Below, piece by piece: positions 36,241-44,950 of a stretch of DNA of 64,000 nucleotides (positions are counted from its first letter, which is position 1; each line of letters starts with the position of its first letter). The stretch covers positions 434,001 through 498,000 of the forward strand of contig NZ_PEBD01000010.1 in NCBI RefSeq assembly GCF_002735905.1. Direction: 5' to 3'. The DNA comes from Williamsia muralis. Its GTDB lineage: Bacteria > Actinomycetota > Actinomycetes > Mycobacteriales > Mycobacteriaceae. The position numbers and the translations under genes are program-made. The notes under the pieces were generated by a model, which was given only the letters and a program-made list of their open reading frames with translations, made no database searches and was not told the origin of the DNA.

Positions 36241-36262
36241 AGTATAACCGGACCGCGGTCCG
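36241..36262 (-). promoter_or_regulatory. Pirin promoter with perfect palindromic operator
   Basis: On the minus strand a TATACT -10 (36241-36246) lies two bases from CGGACCGCGGTCCG (36249-36262), a perfect 14-bp palindrome covering the spacer next to the -10. A repressor bound here would block the pirin promoter. The regulator is unknown. Confidence 0.6.
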
Positions 36263-36324
36263 ATTCATTCCGTGACCACGGTCGCTGGTCCGTGCCCCCA
36301 GAGCCACACCATTAGTGTGGACTC

Positions 36325-37215
36325 ATGGGCACCACCATGGGCCAGGTCGAGGCTCCCGACGGCACGCGCATCAGCTATCGGGTCGCCGGGCGGGCCGCCG
36401 ACGCAGACAGCCCGGCACTGCTGCTCATCCACGGTTGGGCTCAGTCGTCCACCTGCTGGGGCGATCACCTACTCGAACTCCTCGGGCGCGGGCACCGGGT
36501 CATCGCGATGGACCTGCGCGGGCACGGCGAGTCCGGCGTACCCCCGGGCGCGACGTCTGCCGAGAACTTCGGACCGGCGAACTTCGCGATTGATGTGGCT
36601 GCAGTGCTCGCCGCCGAGGTCGGACCCGGGCAGCCGGTGTTCCTGCTCGGCTGGTCATACGGCGGGCTGGTCGTGTGCGACCACCTCGCGACCCTGGGGC
36701 GAGCGTCGGACACCGTGGCAGGTGTCGTCCTGGTGGGAGCGACAACCTCGATGGGGCGGGGTAAGCCCGGTGGCCGGATCGGGCCGGCGATGCGGGCCGC
36801 ACTGCCCGATGCGTTGTCCGACGACCCGAAGGTGGCAGTGGCGGCGTTGTCCGACTTCGTCGCCGCGGTGACACCGCTCGGCGACGGTCCCACCATTCAA
36901 CGCTTCCTCGGCACATCGCTGGCCACCGCACCGGCGGTGCGCAGCGCACTGTTCGGCCGCGGCGCCGACCACGACGACGTCCTGGCGGCTCTCGACGTGC
37001 CCGCACTGGTCATCCACGGCACCGCCGATGCGGTGGCCGACATCTCGTGCGCCGAACATGCCACGTCGCTGATCCCCACAGCCACCGCGGAGTTCTGGGA
37101 AGGCGGCGGTCACGCACCGTTCGTCGACGATCCCGACACCTTCGCGCGCCAGGTGGAGGGCTTCGTCACCGAATCCGTCCGGAGCTCCGAGCAGGGCAGG
37201 GGAGTCCGGTCGTGA
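36325..37215 (+). CDS. Alpha/beta hydrolase upstream of mshA
   Basis: 296 residues. Oxyanion [19 protein letters not shown], nucleophile elbow GWSYGG, acid in [11 protein letters not shown] and His in [12 protein letters not shown]: a complete triad. Its stop overlaps the mshA GTG by four bases (GTGA), so it is in the mshA operon here; I do not know this gene next to mshA in M. tuberculosis. Substrate unknown; a link to mycothiol chemistry is only suggested by position. Confidence 0.82.
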   Translation: MGTTMGQVEAPDGTRISYRVAGRAADADSPALLLIHGWAQSSTCWGDHLLELLGRGHRVIAMDLRGHGESGVPPGATSAENFGPANFAIDVAAVLAAEVGPGQPVFLLGWSYGGLVVCDHLATLGRASDTVAGVVLVGATTSMGRGKPGGRIGPAMRAALPDALSDDPKVAVAALSDFVAAVTPLGDGPTIQRFLGTSLATAPAVRSALFGRGADHDDVLAALDVPALVIHGTADAVADISCAEHATSLIPTATAEFWEGGGHAPFVDDPDTFARQVEGFVTESVRSSEQGRGVRS

Positions 37216-38642
37216 GTCCGGCCGGTGGTCCCGCGGTTCCGCGGCGGGTGGCGCTGATCTCGGTGCACACGTCCCCGCTGGCCCAACCCGGGGTCGGAGA
37301 TGCCGGTGGGATGAACGTCTACGTGTGGCAGACCGCCAAACGTCTGGCGCAACGTGGTGTCGAGGTCGAGATCTTCACGCGCGCAACATCCTCGGCAGAT
37401 GAGCCCGTGGTGGAGGCTGCCCCGGGGGTGACCGTGCGGAACGTGGTGGCCGGTCCGTTCGAGGGGCTGGACAAGCGGGACCTGCCCACTCAGTTGTGTG
37501 CGTTCACGGCGGGTGTCCTGCGGGCCGAGGCGGGACGGCCGGTGGGCTACTACGACCTCGTCCACTCGCACTATTGGCTGTCAGGACAGGTCGGCTGGCT
37601 GGCCCGCGACCGATGGGCAGTACCTCTCGTGCACACCGCACACACTCTCGCCGCGGTCAAGAACGCCTCGCTCGCCGAGGGCGACACCCCCGAACCGCCG
37701 ATGAGGCAGGTGGGTGAGCAGCAGGTCGTCGATGAGGCCGACCGTCTGATCGTCAACACCGAAACCGAAGCGCAGCAACTGATCTCGATCCATCACGCGG
37801 ACCCGTCGCGGATCGACGTGGTCACCCCCGGCGCAGATCTCGAGTGTTACACGCCGGGGCCTCGGATCGACGCCAGGCTCGACCTCGGACTGGACCCTGA
37901 CGAGGTGGTGGTGACGTTCGTCGGCCGGATCCAGCCACTCAAGGCTCCGGACGTGTTGCTTCGGGCCGCGGCGCCGCTGATCCGTCGCGGACTCTCGAAC
38001 GGACGAAAACTACGGGTACTGGTGGCCGGTGGACCGTCCGGCTCCGGGTTGGAACGCCCCACGTCGCTGATCGAGCTCACCCGTGACCTCGGTATCGAGT
38101 CGTCCGTGACGTTCATCCCGCCGCAGTCGCCCGAGTCGCTGGCCAAGGTGTACCGCGCGTCGAATGTGGTTGCGGTGCCCAGCTATTCAGAAAGCTTCGG
38201 ATTGGTCGCCATCGAAGCGCAGGCGGCCGGGATACCCGTGCTCGCCGCGGATGTGGGCGGGCTGGGGGTGGCCGTCGACAACGGCGTCAGTGGTGTCCTG
38301 GTGGACGGGCACGGCATCGACCGCTGGACCGGGGAACTCGACCGTCTGCTGGGAGACGAAACCGCCCTCGCGGCAATGGGAGAGGCCGCGCACCGGCACG
38401 CCCAGAATTTCTCGTGGGATCACACCGCGGATCAGCTGCTGGCCAGTTACGGCAGGGCCATCGACAGCTTCCGGCGAAATCGTGCACAGGTATCGAATGC
38501 GCCCGATTCGGGTACAACCCAGTCGCAGAGCGACCTCTCAGAAGAAAGCACTCCGCACGGAGTCGTGGCCGAACCCGAAGCCCGACCTCTGGCCCGGATG
38601 GCACGCCGGTTCGCCGGACGTAGAAATGGGGCACGAACATGA
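37212..38642 (+). CDS. mshA: D-inositol-3-phosphate glycosyltransferase MshA
   Basis: 476 residues from GTG 37212, with AGGGGAG 8 bases upstream. First step of mycothiol synthesis: transfers GlcNAc from UDP-GlcNAc to 1L-inositol-1-phosphate. GT-B fold, family GT4: [22 protein letters not shown] at the N-terminus, [31 protein letters not shown] and the C-terminal E-x7-E in [12 protein letters not shown]. The last about 50 residues are disordered. Overlaps the next gene by four bases (ATGA). Confidence 0.95.
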   Translation: MSPAGGPAVPRRVALISVHTSPLAQPGVGDAGGMNVYVWQTAKRLAQRGVEVEIFTRATSSADEPVVEAAPGVTVRNVVAGPFEGLDKRDLPTQLCAFTAGVLRAEAGRPVGYYDLVHSHYWLSGQVGWLARDRWAVPLVHTAHTLAAVKNASLAEGDTPEPPMRQVGEQQVVDEADRLIVNTETEAQQLISIHHADPSRIDVVTPGADLECYTPGPRIDARLDLGLDPDEVVVTFVGRIQPLKAPDVLLRAAAPLIRRGLSNGRKLRVLVAGGPSGSGLERPTSLIELTRDLGIESSVTFIPPQSPESLAKVYRASNVVAVPSYSESFGLVAIEAQAAGIPVLAADVGGLGVAVDNGVSGVLVDGHGIDRWTGELDRLLGDETALAAMGEAAHRHAQNFSWDHTADQLLASYGRAIDSFRRNRAQVSNAPDSGTTQSQSDLSEESTPHGVVAEPEARPLARMARRFAGRRNGART

Positions 38643-39394
38643 CATCACAGATCACCTCAGAGCTCGGTTCGACGATCGACCGATTCCTCACCGAGCGCGA
38701 GATGACCTTCAGCCGTAAGGATTCCGGCGGCAAGGACGCCGACTACTTCGTAGTGGATCTACCGGGTGAGAAGAAGCTCAAGACCACGGTGCTGCTGACC
38801 GCAGCCCCACACGGATTGCGGATCGAGGCGTTTGTCTGCCGCAAACCCGACGAGAACCACGAGGGCGTCTACCGCTGGATGCTCAAACGCAACCGACGGC
38901 TCTACGGCGTGGCGTACACGCTCGACAACTCAGGCGATATCTACCTGGTCGGCAGGCATTCTGCGGAGTCGATCACCGACGCCGAACTGGACCGGCTGCT
39001 CGGGCAGGTCCTCGAAGCAGCCGACGGCGACTTCAACGTGCTCCTGGAGATCGGGTTCATCACCTCGATCCGGCGTGAATGGGCATGGCGGGTCTCGCGC
39101 GGTGAGTCGCTGAACAACCTCAAGGCGTTCGAGCACCTCATCGACGGTGTCGGGTCAGAGGGGGCGCCTGGTCGATCGGTGCCGTCGCACAACGGCAACG
39201 GCGGCGCGCCCCGGTCGCACGGTGAGCGTGCCCGCGGTGACGGCGGTGCACACCTTTCCGGGGGCGATGGGACGACCTCCGCCGGTGGTGCGCCGATCGG
39301 CAGTATGGAGAAGGGTCGCGAAGAGGGCGACAGCGGCCGGCCACGGGCATTCGACGCGGCAACCCCGTCGTCGGACGTCGGTCTGGACGACTAA
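38639..39394 (+). CDS. YbjN-domain protein (Rv0487-like) with long disordered tail
   Basis: 251 residues. A YbjN fold (about 1-170, related to type III secretion chaperones) of unknown role, then a Gly/Ser/His/Arg-rich tail of about 80 residues absent from what I recall of the roughly 180-residue M. tuberculosis protein. The start overlaps the mshA stop, and the pair mshA-YbjN is conserved in the order Rv0486-Rv0487. Confidence 0.82.
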   Translation: MTSQITSELGSTIDRFLTEREMTFSRKDSGGKDADYFVVDLPGEKKLKTTVLLTAAPHGLRIEAFVCRKPDENHEGVYRWMLKRNRRLYGVAYTLDNSGDIYLVGRHSAESITDAELDRLLGQVLEAADGDFNVLLEIGFITSIRREWAWRVSRGESLNNLKAFEHLIDGVGSEGAPGRSVPSHNGNGGAPRSHGERARGDGGAHLSGGDGTTSAGGAPIGSMEKGREEGDSGRPRAFDAATPSSDVGLDD

Positions 39395-39420
39395 CTGTCC
39401 GATTCGGCAGACCCTGACAA

Positions 39421-39465
39421 CCGGCATTGCTACTGTTGTTGACTGATCGTCAACAACAATGCCGG
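39421..39465. promoter_or_regulatory. Interrupted 45-bp inverted repeat before the AMP-ligase gene
   Basis: Outer arms CCGGCATTG (39421-39429) and CAATGCCGG (39457-39465); inner arms TTGTTGAC (39436-39443) and GTCAACAA (39449-39456) around a TGATC loop. The right outer arm includes the start of the GGAGG ribosome site. It may be an operator or an mRNA hairpin that hides the ribosome site. Confidence 0.65.
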
Positions 39466-39478
39466 AGGCCGAAGAATC

Positions 39479-41083
39479 ATGAGTTTCAAGAGTCCCTTTC
39501 CCCCTGTGGAGATCTCCGAGGATTCGATCTACGAGACGTTGTTCGGGTCGATCAGCGAGGAGGACCTGGATCGGACCGCGCTGATCGACGCCGGCGCCAC
39601 CGAGGGCACCACCTACCGCGAGCTGATAGGCCGGATCAACGCGTTCGCGGGAGCCCTGGCGGCCCGTGGCATCGAGGTGGGCGACAAGGTGGCGCTGCTG
39701 TCGCCGAACACCTCGGCGTTCGCGTTCGCGTTCCACGGCATCCTGCGCGCGGGCGCCACTGCGACCACCGTCAACGCGCTGTTCACCGCGCCCGAGATCG
39801 CCAAGCAGCTCACCGACTCGGGTGCCAAGATGCTCATCACGATCACCCAGCTCGGTGACCAGGCCAAGGCGGCAGCAGCGCAGGTCGGTCTGCCCGAGAG
39901 TGCGGTGATCTTGCTGAACGGGCCCGGAGAGGCAGAGAGCCCCCACCCGAATGCGCTCGATCTGCTGGGTGCCGGCCTCGCGGCACCGGACGTCAGCTTC
40001 GACCCGGCAACCCATCTTGCGGTCCTGCCGTACAGCTCGGGCACCACCGGCAACCCCAAGGGTGTGATGTTGACCCATCGCAACCTCGTCGCGAACGTGG
40101 CGCAGATTCAGCCACTGCTGAACATGCAGGCGAGCGACTCGGTTCTCGCGGTGCTGCCCTTCTTTCACATCTACGGCATGACTGTGTTGCTCAACGCCGC
40201 ACTGTTCAACCGCGGCCAGCTGGTTGTGATGCCGCGTTTCGACCTCGAGCAGTTCTTGACGTCGGTGCAGGACTACAAGTGCAGCTACGTGTTCATCGCG
40301 CCACCGGTGGCGGTCGCTCTCGCAAAACATCCGATGATCGACGAGTACGACCTGTCGTCCATCCACACGATCATGTCGGGTGCGGCGCCACTGGACGAGG
40401 TGCTGGGAAATGCGGTCGCCAAGCGGCTGAACACCCGGGTCATCCAGGGCTACGGCATGAGCGAGCTGAGCCCGGTCAGCCACGCCATGCCCAGCAAACC
40501 CGGCGACGGTCCGGAGGCGCCGCTGTCGTCGTGCGGTTGGCCGATCCCGAACACGGTCAACAAGATCGTCGATCCGGCGACCGGCGACGAGATCGACATC
40601 CCGGCCGAAGGCCTCAGCGAGCCGGGCGAGCTGTGGGTGGCGGGCCCGAACGTCATGGCGGGCTACCTGAACAACGACAAGGCCACCAAGGAGACCATCG
40701 ACGACGACGGGTTCCTGCACACCGGTGACATGGCACGGGTCGATGCGAACGGTTGCGTCTACATCGTGGACCGGCTCAAGGAGCTCATCAAGTACAAGGG
40801 CTACCAGGTGCCGCCCGCCGAACTCGAGGCGTTGCTGCTCACCCATGACGATGTCGCGGACGTCGCGGTCATCGGCGTGATCGAGGCCGACACCGGCGAG
40901 GAGATCCCGAAGGCGTTCGTGGTCAAGCGCCCCGACGCCGAGCTCACCGAACAGCAGGTGATCGACTTCGTCGCCGGACAGGTCGCGCCGCACAAGAAGG
41001 TCCGCGAGGTGGAGTTCATCGACGCGATCCCGAAGAGCGCGGCAGGCAAGATCCTCCGCAAGGATCTGCGCAAGCCCGCCTGA
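39479..41083 (+). CDS. AMP-forming acyl-CoA / 4-coumarate-CoA ligase family protein
   Basis: 534 residues. Adenylation fold: P-loop SSGTTGNPKGVMLTH (about 183-197), QGYGMSELSP, GWPIPNTVNKIVD, TGDMARVDANGCVYIVDR, KYKGYQVPPAELE and the C-terminal catalytic Lys in KSAAGKILRK. It activates a carboxylic acid to its CoA ester through an acyl-AMP. The sequence resembles plant 4CL-like bacterial ligases; the acid is unknown. ATG with GGAGG about 10 bases upstream. A strong terminator follows. Confidence 0.9.
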   Translation: MSFKSPFPPVEISEDSIYETLFGSISEEDLDRTALIDAGATEGTTYRELIGRINAFAGALAARGIEVGDKVALLSPNTSAFAFAFHGILRAGATATTVNALFTAPEIAKQLTDSGAKMLITITQLGDQAKAAAAQVGLPESAVILLNGPGEAESPHPNALDLLGAGLAAPDVSFDPATHLAVLPYSSGTTGNPKGVMLTHRNLVANVAQIQPLLNMQASDSVLAVLPFFHIYGMTVLLNAALFNRGQLVVMPRFDLEQFLTSVQDYKCSYVFIAPPVAVALAKHPMIDEYDLSSIHTIMSGAAPLDEVLGNAVAKRLNTRVIQGYGMSELSPVSHAMPSKPGDGPEAPLSSCGWPIPNTVNKIVDPATGDEIDIPAEGLSEPGELWVAGPNVMAGYLNNDKATKETIDDDGFLHTGDMARVDANGCVYIVDRLKELIKYKGYQVPPAELEALLLTHDDVADVAVIGVIEADTGEEIPKAFVVKRPDAELTEQQVIDFVAGQVAPHKKVREVEFIDAIPKSAAGKILRKDLRKPA

Positions 41084-41101
41084 TCCCAGAGACGCTCCAC
41101 A

Positions 41102-41142
41102 ATACGAAGACGATCCACCTGGTAGGTGGATCGTCTTCGTAT
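41102..41142. terminator. Perfect 18-bp stem-loop between convergent genes
   Basis: Arms 41102-41119 and 41125-41142 are fully complementary around TGGTA. It lies between the ligase gene and the convergent MFS gene. No long T-run follows. Confidence 0.85.
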
Positions 41143-41170
41143 GTCCGGCGTGTTCGCGAAGGTTTGTGGC

Positions 41171-42640
41171 TCAGACCTTCTGGCTTGCCTGCGCGCTGTC
41201 GTTGGCCTCGATCGCCCCGGGCGAGGCCGGCGGCCGTACGTACTTGTTCGGGATGCACAACGCCAGTAGGGCAGCGCCGATTGCGGCGATACTGCCGACG
41301 ATGAAGACCAGCCGGAAACTGGACTCCGACGGAACGCTCTGGCCACCGCCGAGATCAATGACCGAACTGGCAAGGATTGTTGCGAGCAGGGCTGATGCGA
41401 TGGCGGTACCGATCGAGCGCATCAGCGAGTTGAGGCTGTTCGCCGCTGCCATCTGGTGGAGCGGAGCCGCGGACATGATGAGAGCGGGCATCGCCGAGTA
41501 TCCGATCCCGACACCCGTGCTCACGATGATGTTGGCCACCAGGATCTGCCATGGTTCAGCCATGAGGAAGACCGATGTCACATAACCGGCCGCGATGACC
41601 GAGGCGCCGATGAGCAGTGTGAACTTCGGACCGATGGCGATGTTGAGCCGCGCGGACACCGGGGACAGGAACATCATCATCAGTCCACCCGGCGCCAGGA
41701 TCAGGCCGGTGGCCAGGATCGTCTCGCCCATGCCGTAGTCGACAACTCCGGGAATGTTGGGGATCTGCAGCAGCTGCGGCGCGGACAGGCCGATCGCCAT
41801 GAGCGAGAAGCCTACGAGCACGGACGAGGCGTTGGTCAAGACGATCACCGGCTGCCGAGACGTGCGCAGATCGACCAGTGGCGTCTTCGTGCGCAGTTCG
41901 AACCAGCCCCAGAGGGCCAGGATCACGACACCGGCAGCGGTGAGCCCCAGCGTCGTGACACTGGTCCAGCCCCACGTCGCACCCTTCGACAACGCGAGCA
42001 ACAGCGCCACCAACGCGGTGGTCAAACCTGCTGCGCCGATGATGTCGAAGGTGCCCGGTGACTTCACGTGCGACTCGCTCACCAGCGTGAACACCAGGAT
42101 GAAGGTGAAGGTGGCGAGACCGGCAGAGGTCCAGAACAGCACGTGCCAGTCAAAGGTCTGCGTGATCCAGGCGGCGACCGGCAAACCGATGGCACCGCCG
42201 ACACCCAGGGTCGCGGACATCGTTGCGATGGCCCCGGGGACCCGCGCCGGCTCCAGCTTGTCCCGCAGCAAACTGATGCCGCAGGGGATCAGACCCATCG
42301 CCAGGCCCTGGAGTCCACGACCGACGATCATCGGAACCACAAGCGATGTCAGAGCACAGATGACGGACCCGATGATCATCGCGGCGATACATCCCAGGAT
42401 GACGCTGCGCTTGCCGAACATATCTGCCAATCGCCCCGCGATCGGCATGCCCACCGCGGCCGCGAGCAGCGTTGACGTGATCACCCACGACGCGTTGTCG
42501 GCGCTGGTGTTCAAATACTCCGGCAGCTTGCCGACAATCGGAATCACCAGCGTCTGCATGAACGATGCCAGCAACCCCCCGAAGCACAACACCGCGATGA
42601 GCAGGTTCGGGTTGGGACTGGAGTTCGACTCGCTTTTCAT
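41171..42640 (-). CDS. MFS drug/proton antiporter (DHA2-like)
   Basis: 489 residues from ATG 42640; TTG 42673 and two ATGs between are alternatives. About 12 to 14 membrane helices, with motif A GRLADMFGKRSVIL between helices 2 and 3, a motif C-like VGGAIGLPVAAWI, and a central loop with helices around 230-265. Typical of multidrug or metabolite exporters driven by protons. The start region carries a palindrome, so expression is probably repressor-controlled. The 17-residue tail is hydrophilic. Confidence 0.85.
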   Translation of the reverse strand: MKSESNSSPNPNLLIAVLCFGGLLASFMQTLVIPIVGKLPEYLNTSADNASWVITSTLLAAAVGMPIAGRLADMFGKRSVILGCIAAMIIGSVICALTSLVVPMIVGRGLQGLAMGLIPCGISLLRDKLEPARVPGAIATMSATLGVGGAIGLPVAAWITQTFDWHVLFWTSAGLATFTFILVFTLVSESHVKSPGTFDIIGAAGLTTALVALLLALSKGATWGWTSVTTLGLTAAGVVILALWGWFELRTKTPLVDLRTSRQPVIVLTNASSVLVGFSLMAIGLSAPQLLQIPNIPGVVDYGMGETILATGLILAPGGLMMMFLSPVSARLNIAIGPKFTLLIGASVIAAGYVTSVFLMAEPWQILVANIIVSTGVGIGYSAMPALIMSAAPLHQMAAANSLNSLMRSIGTAIASALLATILASSVIDLGGGQSVPSESSFRLVFIVGSIAAIGAALLALCIPNKYVRPPASPGAIEANDSAQASQKV

Positions 42641-42643
42641 TAC

Positions 42644-42660
42644 TTGCATCATGCATGCAA
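42644..42660. promoter_or_regulatory. Palindrome at the MFS gene start
   Basis: TTGCATCATGCATGCAA: perfect 6-bp arms TTGCAT and ATGCAA around CATGC, ending three bases before the MFS start. Typical of a MarR or TetR operator. No such regulator gene is adjacent. Confidence 0.5.
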
Positions 42661-42729
42661 ATGAGTTCGCCAAACAAATCGGACACGCGTGCTGACCTGC
42701 ACGCGGAGCCCGGGTTGGCCGGTTTGTGA

Positions 42730-43473
42730 CTACGTCAGCATGCGGGCGCGTAAGCGATCCAGGTCACCTGGGGTCACGCGGCAGGCCGTCAGATAGTCGT
42801 CGAACGTGCCGAACTCCTCCAGGGCGGCCTCCCGCGCGCTCTGTAGGTAGTCGGCCTTCACCCCGAGGAGGTCATCAGAGATCTCGATCGGTTCGCCGCC
42901 CTCCGATGGACCGTAGATGCGCTGCAGGTGCGCGCGAAGGGCGTCGATGTCGCCGTTGCTCTCCAGGTAGTCGGCCATGATCTCGTCGGGATCCACCGCG
43001 AGCGCGGTGAGCACGGCAGCCACCACCCAGCCGGTGCGGTCCTTGCCGGCTGCGCAGTGCACCAGTACCCGCCGTTCGGGGTCACCGAGCAACTTGATCA
43101 CCTGGTCCACCGTGTTCATCGCTCCGGGGAGCGCGGGCATCTGTGCGTAGACGTCGTACATGTAGCGGGTGCGGTTGGCGATGTAGTCGTCGCCCGACAT
43201 CTCGTGGGGTGCCTTACCGTCCGGCCGGAGATCGAAGGGGACGATGTGCACATCGATCGAGTCCGGAACGCGGTCCGACCCGCTCTTCTCGATCTCCGCG
43301 TAATCGCGCAGATCGAAGACATCGGTGACGCCCAGGTTGATGAGATCTTGCCCGCCGGTGTCGTCGAGGTTGCTCAGTTCCGAACTGCGGAACAGCAAAC
43401 CCGAAGCGACGCAACGGCCTTCGGTGGTCTTGAGGCCGGATACATCACGGAAATTCCACGCGCCTGAGAGCAT
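42730..43473 (-). CDS. Tyrosine/dual-specificity protein phosphatase (PtpB-like)
   Basis: 247 residues. The catalytic P-loop HCAAGKDRTG (Cys140, Arg146) with the extra Lys/Asp pattern of the PtpB (Rv0153c) family, which acts on phospho-Tyr, phospho-Thr and phosphoinositides. N-terminal NFRDVSGLKTTEGR, LFRSSELSNL and VFDLRDYAEI are family-typical. In mycobacteria PtpB is secreted; no signal peptide is seen here. Same strand as the MFS gene, 89 bp upstream of it. Confidence 0.9.
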   Translation of the reverse strand: MLSGAWNFRDVSGLKTTEGRCVASGLLFRSSELSNLDDTGGQDLINLGVTDVFDLRDYAEIEKSGSDRVPDSIDVHIVPFDLRPDGKAPHEMSGDDYIANRTRYMYDVYAQMPALPGAMNTVDQVIKLLGDPERRVLVHCAAGKDRTGWVVAAVLTALAVDPDEIMADYLESNGDIDALRAHLQRIYGPSEGGEPIEISDDLLGVKADYLQSAREAALEEFGTFDDYLTACRVTPGDLDRLRARMLT

Positions 43474-43582
43474 GGCGTCAGTGTAGGGGGTCGATCCGCG
43501 CGGTGTGTTGTTGTTGTGTGGCCTCGATCGACCGATAGGTGTCGAATGCCGCGCCGGTGGGCCTGTGGAAAACTACTGCTCT

Positions 43583-44329
43583 ATGAGCAACGGAACCCTG
43601 ATCTTGATGCGTCACGGTGAAAGCGTGTGGAATGCGTCCAACCAGTTCACCGGTTGGGTCGACGTTGCCCTCACCGAGAAGGGCGAGGCCGAAGCGGTAC
43701 GCGCCGGCGAGCTGCTCGTCGAGCACGATCTGCTCCCTGACGTCCTGTACACCTCGCTGCTCCGGCGCGCGATCTCGACCGCTCAGATCGCCCTGGACAG
43801 GGCCGACCGCCATTGGATCCCGGTGGTGCGTGACTGGCGGCTGAATGAGCGGCACTACGGCGCTCTGCAGGGTCTGAACAAGGCCGAGACGAAAGAGAAG
43901 TTCGGCAACGACCAGTTCATGTTGTGGCGCCGTAGTTACGACACCCCGCCTCCGGTCCTGGAGACGGGCAGCGAGTACAGCCAGGACGCAGATCCCCGGT
44001 ATGCGGACCTGCCGGCAGTTCCGCAGACCGAATGCCTCAAGGATGTGGTCGACCGATTGATCCCGTACTACAACGAGGCCATCGTCGCCGACCTCAAGGC
44101 GGGCAAGACGGTGTTGGTGGCTGCGCACGGCAATTCGCTGCGAGCTCTGGTGAAGCACCTCGACGGGATTTCGGACGACGACATCGCGGGGCTGAACATT
44201 CCGACGGGTAATCCGCTGCGCTATGACCTCGACGACAATCTTCGGCCGGTCGTCAAAGGCGGGGCATATCTAGACCCTGAGGCTGCCGCTGCGGGGGCCG
44301 CGGCGGTGGCGGCACAGGGCAGTAAATAG
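43583..44329 (+). CDS. gpmA: 2,3-bisphosphoglycerate-dependent phosphoglycerate mutase
   Basis: 248 residues from ATG 43583 ([14 protein letters not shown]). Catalytic His in [24 protein letters not shown], the second His in [15 protein letters not shown]. Interconverts 3- and 2-phosphoglycerate in glycolysis. It sits upstream of senX3-regX3 as gpm1 does in M. tuberculosis, but a GNAT gene has come between. Confidence 0.95.
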   Translation: MSNGTLILMRHGESVWNASNQFTGWVDVALTEKGEAEAVRAGELLVEHDLLPDVLYTSLLRRAISTAQIALDRADRHWIPVVRDWRLNERHYGALQGLNKAETKEKFGNDQFMLWRRSYDTPPPVLETGSEYSQDADPRYADLPAVPQTECLKDVVDRLIPYYNEAIVADLKAGKTVLVAAHGNSLRALVKHLDGISDDDIAGLNIPTGNPLRYDLDDNLRPVVKGGAYLDPEAAAAGAAAVAAQGSK

Positions 44330-44478
44330 CGAGCAATCGCTCTTTCTTTCCGATCGGAAATTCGGCATCAAGTGATTGCCGCATCCCGCTCTCGTACCCG
44401 TTGATCAGGTCTACCCTGGTCTCATGATGGCGCTTGCCCATCTGACCGGCGAATCCAGCTGAGGCGGGGGAGCATTGC

Positions 44479-44772
44479 ATGGCAAATATCCGCGTGACAC
44501 ATTCTCAGGCCCAGGAACGGTATGAGATCTTCGACGGCGAGCAATACGTCGGATATCTCGACTACGTCAGTGAGCCCGAGCAGGTGGTGCTGACCCACAC
44601 CGTCGTGCTCGATCAATTCAGCGGCAAAGGTTATGCCGGACACCTGGTGAAATATGTCCTCGACGATATCGAGCGCTCCGGGAAGAAAGTCGTACCGCTG
44701 TGCTCGTACGTCGGATATTTCATCGAACAACACCCGCAATATGCGCCGATGGCCACCGAGGTCACCCGCTGA
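44479..44772 (+). CDS. Small GNAT-type N-acetyltransferase domain protein (YjdJ-like)
   Basis: 97 residues, ATG with GGGGGAG 8 bases upstream. A minimal GNAT fold with the acetyl-CoA loop in FSGKGYAGHLVKYV and ending in VPLCSYVGYFIEQHPQYA. Such short members (Yjdj/Gtt1 type) acetylate small metabolites or are of unknown role. Stand-alone between gpmA and senX3. Confidence 0.85.
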   Translation: MANIRVTHSQAQERYEIFDGEQYVGYLDYVSEPEQVVLTHTVVLDQFSGKGYAGHLVKYVLDDIERSGKKVVPLCSYVGYFIEQHPQYAPMATEVTR

Positions 44773-44938
44773 TCCACCCTGGACGTCACCTCGATTCGAT
44801 GAGCCCGATCCCTTCCGACCGCGCGTGTGGGGCTCTTTCGGCGACCATCGGATGAACAGCGTCCGAACACTTGCGCGCTGACTTGTTACCGACCGTCACT
44901 GCCCAGCATTCTGCTGTGGTGTCCTGTTGCCCTGCCCG

Positions 44939-44944
44939 TAAGAT
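44939..44944 (+). promoter_or_regulatory. senX3: Possible senX3 -10 box
   Basis: TAAGAT lies six bases before the GTG at 44951, a distance that fits a leaderless transcript. No clear -35 is visible. The preceding 178-bp gap between the GNAT gene and senX3 shows no other recognised element. Confidence 0.4.
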
Positions 44945-44950
44945 TTGCTT

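Noticed and set aside
39155-40993. 612-codon minus-strand frame across the CoA ligase
   Set aside because: Shadow of the ligase; composition typical of antisense frames.
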